Origin: an uncultured Dialister sp. | GTDB lineage: Bacteria; Bacillota; Negativicutes; Veillonellales; Dialisteraceae | Reading direction: 5' to 3' | DNA: 9,044 nt | Assembly (NCBI RefSeq): GCF_900765565.1 | Contig: NZ_CAAFRZ010000163.1 | Span: forward strand, 1-9,044 | Notes under the pieces: generated by a model | Seen by the model: the letters and a program-made list of their open reading frames with translations, nothing else | Database searches by the model: none | What the model was told of the DNA's origin: nothing | Shown: piece after piece, positions 5,917 to 9,044 of the stretch | How the letters are laid out: each line of letters opens with the position of its first letter | How positions within the stretch are numbered: position 1 is the stretch's first letter | Translations under genes and position numbers: made by a program

Positions 5917-5976
5917 AGAAGAAAATCAACAATAACCATAACCCTTTGTAGTTTTACTTAACAGGAGTGATTCCTT

Positions 5977-7236
5977 TTGGAAAAATTAGTCATTCATGGC
6001 GGACGGCCCCTTCATGGCCATGTCCGTGTTTCCAGCGCTAAAAATGCAGTACTTCCTATCATCGTGGCTACCCTTCTGCCCAATACCCCCGCATCCATTG
6101 TGGATGCGCCGAACCTGGACGACGTGACCACCATCTGCAGCGTTCTTGAATCCCTGGGAGTGAAGGTGACAAGACAGGACAACGTTCTCACCTTCGATGC
6201 CTCCATGCTGGACAAGACGGAAGCATCCTATGAACTCATGAGTAAAATGCGGGCCTCCTTCCTCATCATGGGACCCCTCCTGGCAAAGATGGGCCATGCG
6301 AAAATTGCCCTTCCCGGGGGCTGCATGATCGGCAGCCGGCCCATTGACCTGCACCTGAAGGCCTTCGAAGCCATGGGTGCAGAAATCAACGTGGGTAATG
6401 GATTCGTGGAAGGCTATGCACCCCACGGACTCAAAGGGACCACCATTTACCTCGATTTCCCCAGTGTCGGCGCCACAGAGAATATCCTCATGGCCGCTGC
6501 CACTGCCGAAGGCCGCACCATCATTGAAAATGCGGCGGAAGAACCGGAAATCGTGGACCTTGTGACCTTCCTGAATTCCATGGGCGCCAATATCAAAGGC
6601 GCCGGCACCAATATCATCCGCGTAGAAGGCGTTAAGGAACTGCAGGGCGTTTCCCATACCGTCATCCCGGACCGCATCGAAGCGGGCACCTTCATGATTG
6701 CCGCAGCCATGGTAGGCGGCGACGTGGTGGTGGATAACGTCCTCACGGAACACCTGAAGCCCCTCCTGGCGAAACTGAACGAAGCCGGGGTGAAGGTGAT
6801 CAAGGACATCGACAGCGTCCGCGTCATCAGTGATGGACACATCCGGTCCACCGATATCAAGACCCTGCCGTACCCCGGATTTCCTACGGACCTCCAGGCC
6901 CAGTTCATGGCCCTCATGACCATCGGCAACGGCATCAGCCGCATTACGGAGACGGTCTTTGAAAACCGCTTCATGCACGTAGGCGAACTGCAGCGCATGG
7001 GCGCCTCCATCCAGGTAGAAGGCCGCTGCGCTATCGTACAGGGGGTACCATTCCTGAACGGCGCCTTCGTGAGAGCCACGGACCTCCGCGCCGGCGCTGC
7101 CCTTACCATTGCCGGCCTTGCTGCCCACGGAGAAACGGAAGTCGGCGAACTTCATCACATCGACCGTGGCTATGATCATCTTGTAGAAAAACTGCAGGGG
7201 TTAGGAGCAGACATTGACAGAGTCGACAGGGACTAA
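5977..7236 (+). CDS. murA: UDP-N-acetylglucosamine 1-carboxyvinyltransferase MurA
   Basis: The 419-residue cytoplasmic enzyme transfers enolpyruvate from phosphoenolpyruvate to UDP-GlcNAc, the first committed step of peptidoglycan synthesis. Key residues align with the well-studied Escherichia coli enzyme: Lys22-Asn23 (SAKNAV), the mobile-loop cysteine Cys116 (PGGCMIGSRPIDLH), Asp305 (PTDLQAQ), Arg371 (DLRAG) and Arg397 (DRGY). A loop cysteine rather than aspartate predicts the fosfomycin-sensitive form. The length is standard. The start is TTG at 5977 with AGGAG (5963-5967) nine bases upstream; no ATG fits the conserved N-terminus. It overlaps mreB by 23 bases. Whether a second murA paralogue exists, as in many Bacillota, cannot be seen here. 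Confidence 0.97.
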   Translation: MEKLVIHGGRPLHGHVRVSSAKNAVLPIIVATLLPNTPASIVDAPNLDDVTTICSVLESLGVKVTRQDNVLTFDASMLDKTEASYELMSKMRASFLIMGPLLAKMGHAKIALPGGCMIGSRPIDLHLKAFEAMGAEINVGNGFVEGYAPHGLKGTTIYLDFPSVGATENILMAAATAEGRTIIENAAEEPEIVDLVTFLNSMGANIKGAGTNIIRVEGVKELQGVSHTVIPDRIEAGTFMIAAAMVGGDVVVDNVLTEHLKPLLAKLNEAGVKVIKDIDSVRVISDGHIRSTDIKTLPYPGFPTDLQAQFMALMTIGNGISRITETVFENRFMHVGELQRMGASIQVEGRCAIVQGVPFLNGAFVRATDLRAGAALTIAGLAAHGETEVGELHHIDRGYDHLVEKLQGLGADIDRVDRD

Positions 7237-8311
7237 GAAAAAGAGCGGCAAGAGACTCACCCGCACCGGCCAGGGCTCCCTGGCGGACTGGCTGGGCTCC
7301 TTCGGCTCCGAAGACATCGGTGTGGATATGGGGACATCGAACATCGTAGTCTTCATCAAACACAAGGGCCTCGTATTTCCCGAGGCCTCTGTCATTGCCA
7401 GAGACGAAATCAGCCACGAATTCTTTACCTATGGCACAAAGGCAGAGGAAATGGAAGGGAAGACGCCTCCGGAAATCAAAATCATCCATCCTTTGAAGAA
7501 TAGCGCCATCGTAGACTATACGGGCACCGCCTTCCTTCTGAATTCCATCGTGAACCGGTCCTACCTGAGGGGTCTCTTCTTCCATCCCCGCCTCATGATG
7601 TGCGTCCCCTGCGGCATAGACAGCGTGCAGCGCCGGGCCCTCCTGGAGGCGGCGGTGGCCGTAGGTGCCAGAAAGACGGTGCTCATCGACCAGCCACTGG
7701 CGGCCATGATGGGCATGGGCCTGGAAAACCACCAGAAAGAGGGCACCATGATCGTGGACATCGGCGGCGGATCCACCAAGATTTCCGTGGTCTCCAAACG
7801 GGGGGTCGTGGTGAGCCACTTCTCCACGGACTCCGGCAACGAAATGGACCAGGCCATCCTGAACTGGGTGCGGGACAAGTACCACATCCGCATCGGCAGG
7901 AGAGAAGCGGAAAGTTTGAAAATCGCCCTGGGCGCCGCCTGGGACCTGGACCGGGCTCCAAGGGTGGCAGAGACCAGCGGCCTCTCCATCGTATCGGGAC
8001 TCCCGGTGAAAATGGCGGTTACCGGGGAAGACATCGCCAACGCACTGAACCCCATACTCTACAAAATCTTCCGGAACATCCGGGACGTGCTCCAGCGCAC
8101 CCCGCCGGCGCTCCTCGCCTCCATCAGGGAAAGCGGCATCATCCTCATCGGCGGCGTATCCCAGCTCCCGGGACTGGACGAACTGATCTCCCGCATCATC
8201 GGAGTCGCCGCCCACGTGGCAGAACGGCCATCCTACGTAAACGCAGTAGGCGCCGGATCCTCCCTGGACTACATCAACGAATTCCGGGACTCCCTGCAGG
8301 ATCTGCATTGA
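7214..8311 (+). CDS. mreB: Divergent MreB/Mbl-family actin-like protein
   Basis: The 365-residue bacterial actin should form membrane-associated filaments guiding cell-wall elongation. Actin-fold motifs are present: phosphate 1 DIGVDMGTSN (34-43), connect 1 LIDQPLAAMMG (157-167), phosphate 2 VDIGGGSTK (181-189), the block IRIGRREAESLKIALG (225-240) and adenosine loop LIGGVSQLPGLDELIS (311-326). Several usually invariant positions differ: the family's EEP is DQP (159-161), GGGTTE is GGGSTK and the adenosine-loop GGG is GGV. An N-terminal extension of about 33 residues, basic then SLADWLGSF, might bind membrane. The start is TTG 7214 inside murA, with AGGAG at 7203-7207. It occupies the mbl position next to murA, but mreB versus mbl is undecided. 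Confidence 0.9.
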   Translation: MTESTGTKKKSGKRLTRTGQGSLADWLGSFGSEDIGVDMGTSNIVVFIKHKGLVFPEASVIARDEISHEFFTYGTKAEEMEGKTPPEIKIIHPLKNSAIVDYTGTAFLLNSIVNRSYLRGLFFHPRLMMCVPCGIDSVQRRALLEAAVAVGARKTVLIDQPLAAMMGMGLENHQKEGTMIVDIGGGSTKISVVSKRGVVVSHFSTDSGNEMDQAILNWVRDKYHIRIGRREAESLKIALGAAWDLDRAPRVAETSGLSIVSGLPVKMAVTGEDIANALNPILYKIFRNIRDVLQRTPPALLASIRESGIILIGGVSQLPGLDELISRIIGVAAHVAERPSYVNAVGAGSSLDYINEFRDSLQDLH

Positions 8312-8331
8312 GGGGAATACATAGGACATAC

Positions 8332-8366
8332 AAAAAGTACGGCTTGGTTTTGGGCCGTACTTTTTT
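8332..8366 (+). terminator. Intrinsic terminator of murA-mreB
   Basis: A stem AAAAAGTACGGC (8332-8343) / GCCGTACTTTTTT (8354-8366) with a 10-base loop and a T6 run starts 21 bases after the mreB stop. Because A- and T-runs flank the GC core symmetrically, it could also stop leftward transcription. Confidence 0.9.
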
Positions 8367-8413
8367 AGATTTGAGAATTGAGAGTTGAGAGTTGAGGTCC
8401 CGCGGCTTCGCCG
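8367..8413. repeat. TTGAG heptad tract with CGGCTTCGCCG hairpin, copy 3
   Basis: Four near-identical seven-base units (AGATTTG, AGAATTG, AGAGTTG, AGAGTTG) precede the perfect hairpin CGGC-TTC-GCCG (8403-8413). This is the cleanest copy of the tract and begins immediately after the terminator T-run. Confidence 0.65.
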
Positions 8414-8433
8414 ATAAAGGCACCCATCAACCT

Positions 8434-8565
8434 CCCCTCTTTAGAGGGGAAAAGTAAGCGAACTGGATTTGTAGGGAGCGTAGCGAGCGAAAATCCAGTG
8501 AGACACTTTCATCGCGAAGGCGATCGGGGGACCACGTAGTGGTGGAGGGGTGGCCGCGAAGCGGC
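8434..8565. repeat. String of six short perfect hairpins
   Basis: Consecutive perfect stems occur at 8434-8449 (CCCCTC/GAGGGG), 8462-8499 (ACTGGATTT/AAATCCAGT, 9 bp), 8511-8524 (ATCGC-GAAG-GCGAT), 8531-8543 (ACCAC-GTA-GTGGT) and 8553-8565 (GCCGC-GAA-GCGGC), with GGAGCGTAGCGAGC inside the second. The right half, read in reverse, resembles the CTTCGCCG then CCTCCCC order of element D, so two such elements may lie head to head. No reading frame of note. Confidence 0.5.
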
Positions 8566-8583
8566 GGTTTTATGGCTGGCTGC

Positions 8584-8639
8584 GCGTGCGAACGGATGGG
8601 GGCTTTTAGCTTTTAGCTGCTAGCAGCCAGGAAGGCTGG
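8584..8639 (-). repeat. Intergenic repeat B, copy 6 (inverted, complete)
   Basis: Read on the minus strand it gives CCAGCCTTCCTGGCTGCTAG, CAGCTAAAAGCTAAAAGCCCCC and ATCCGTTCGCACGC, so all modules of copies 1 and 2 are present in order. It abuts an inverted repeat TGCGGCG/CGCCGCA (8646-8652 with 8681-8687) just left of the candidate RNA. Confidence 0.75.
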
Positions 8640-8706
8640 TTCGCCTGCGGCGCTTCCTACAAAATTCCATCGGAGGCTTTCGCCGCAAAATGCATACAAC
8701 CTTAAC

Positions 8707-8945
8707 TCGGTCGGCCGGGCCCTGAAAGGAAGGCGCTTTTATGGGCAGTATAAGCGCCAACGTGGGCCCGGCTCAGCAGTCCTCTGCAGGACTGCTGCAT
8801 CTCGAGCGGTGGCAGCATACTATATGACTCTGCAGCTAAGAATCGCTACAGCTACGATGAGTCGAGAAATCTCCGAGATAAATGCCTATGACGGTCTTAC
8901 TACGCCGGTAGGGTGCAGACCCATCAGAATCCCTCTGTCTAAATG
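8707..8945 (+). ncRNA. Candidate structured non-coding RNA (about 230 nt)
   Basis: No substantial gene fits here, yet the sequence contains nested perfect stems: P1 GCCGGGCCC/GGGCCCGGC (8714-8722, 8764-8772), enclosing P2 GGCGCTT/AAGCGCC (8732-8738, 8752-8758); P3, a 10-bp hairpin CAGCAGTCCT/AGGACTGCTG with loop CTGC (8774-8797); P4 ATCTCG/CGAGAT (8799-8804, 8874-8879), enclosing P5 TGACTC/GAGTCG (8825-8830, 8859-8864, one U-G) and ATCG/CGAT (8842-8845, 8855-8858); P6 GGTCT/AGACC (8893-8897, 8917-8921) with CTAC-GCCG-GTAG inside (8900-8911). GGCA (8811-8814) can pair TGCC (8883-8886) as a pseudoknot, and TGAAA (8723-8727) could be a T-loop. The interior lacks the repeat modules found on both sides. 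The size and complexity suggest a large ornate RNA; raiA-type is my best guess from memory, unproven. The plus strand is assumed. I saw no clear promoter. Confidence 0.6.
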
Positions 8946-8973
8946 AGATCGAAGTCGAGGCCGAAATCGAGAT
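8945..8973. repeat. GAGATC/GAAGTC short-period tract
   Basis: Units GAGATC, GAAGTC, GAGGCC, GAAATC and GAGAT repeat with a six-base period, immediately after the candidate RNA and followed by GGCCAGGCCCTGCGGGCC-like palindromic sequence. It resembles the reverse of the 2331-2366 tract. Confidence 0.5.
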
Positions 8974-9014
8974 GGCCAGGCCCTGCGGGCCGGGTGACGG
9001 ATGTATAAGTGATT

Positions 9015-9044
9015 GGCCGTACGTGCGGGGGCTCCTGGCTTCTA
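9015..9044 (-). repeat. Intergenic repeat B, copy 7 (inverted, cut by window end)
   Basis: Read on the minus strand the window edge begins TAGAAGCCAGGAGCCCCCGC and continues ACGTACGGCC, matching the AAGCCCCC and CGTTCACACGC part of repeat B. The preceding GTGACGGATG (8994-9003) is the reverse of the CATCCGTCAC tail seen at 3338-3347. Confidence 0.55.

Noticed and set aside
7600..8388. A 262-codon forward frame inside mreB and past its end
   Set aside because: It is a +1-type shadow of mreB, with Arg/Pro/Gly/His-rich low-complexity sequence typical of shifted GC-rich codons, and it crosses the terminator.
1..9044. CRISPR array, tRNA or rRNA genes, insertion sequence
   Set aside because: The repeats are unevenly spaced, in both orientations and diverged, with no regular spacers. 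No tRNA cloverleaf, rRNA segment, transposase frame or clear terminal inverted repeats with target duplications were seen.

Overview
The window looks like a chromosomal housekeeping segment from a low-redundancy Bacillota genome with GC-rich coding sequence. My best guess is the class Negativicutes (an Acidaminococcus- or Megasphaera-like gut anaerobe). This rests on gene order and protein style, not on a diagnostic marker, so the genus is open. All six confident genes read rightwards and fall into four transcription units separated by unusually long, repeat-filled gaps.

Layout: (1) 1-407, non-coding, with repeat modules and an extended -10 promoter. (2) 408-2071, htrA-rlmH, a membrane-anchored serine protease and the 23S rRNA pseudouridine methyltransferase, joined by a TAATG stop/start overlap. 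(3) 2072-2448, repeats and a promoter. (4) 2449-3018, a stand-alone two-CBS-domain protein with its own promoter and a strong terminator. (5) 3079-3453, repeats, then a good sigma-A-type promoter and a leader hairpin. (6) 3454-5475, ktrB-ktrA, the pore and the RCK gating subunit of a Ktr/Trk potassium uptake system. (7) 5476-5976, a strong promoter facing about 470 non-coding bases with folded repeats. (8) 5977-8311, murA-mreB overlapping by 23 bases, making peptidoglycan precursor and the actin-like cell-shape filament; a terminator follows. (9) 8367-9044, about 680 bases without a clear gene, holding repeat modules and, at about 8707-8945, a dense set of nested perfect stems that I interpret as a structured non-coding RNA.

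The genes share an envelope and homeostasis theme: envelope protein quality control (HtrA), potassium and turgor (KtrAB), and cell-wall synthesis and shape (MurA, MreB). htrA-rlmH commonly sits downstream of the walRK region in Bacillota. murA and an mreB/mbl gene commonly flank spoIID and spoIIID in spore formers. Here those sporulation genes are absent and the two flanking genes overlap, which suits a non-sporulating lineage.

The most interesting material is non-coding: the candidate large RNA near the right end, a strong promoter after ktrA with no obvious gene to serve, and a mosaic of short repeat modules shuffled in both orientations through every intergenic gap.
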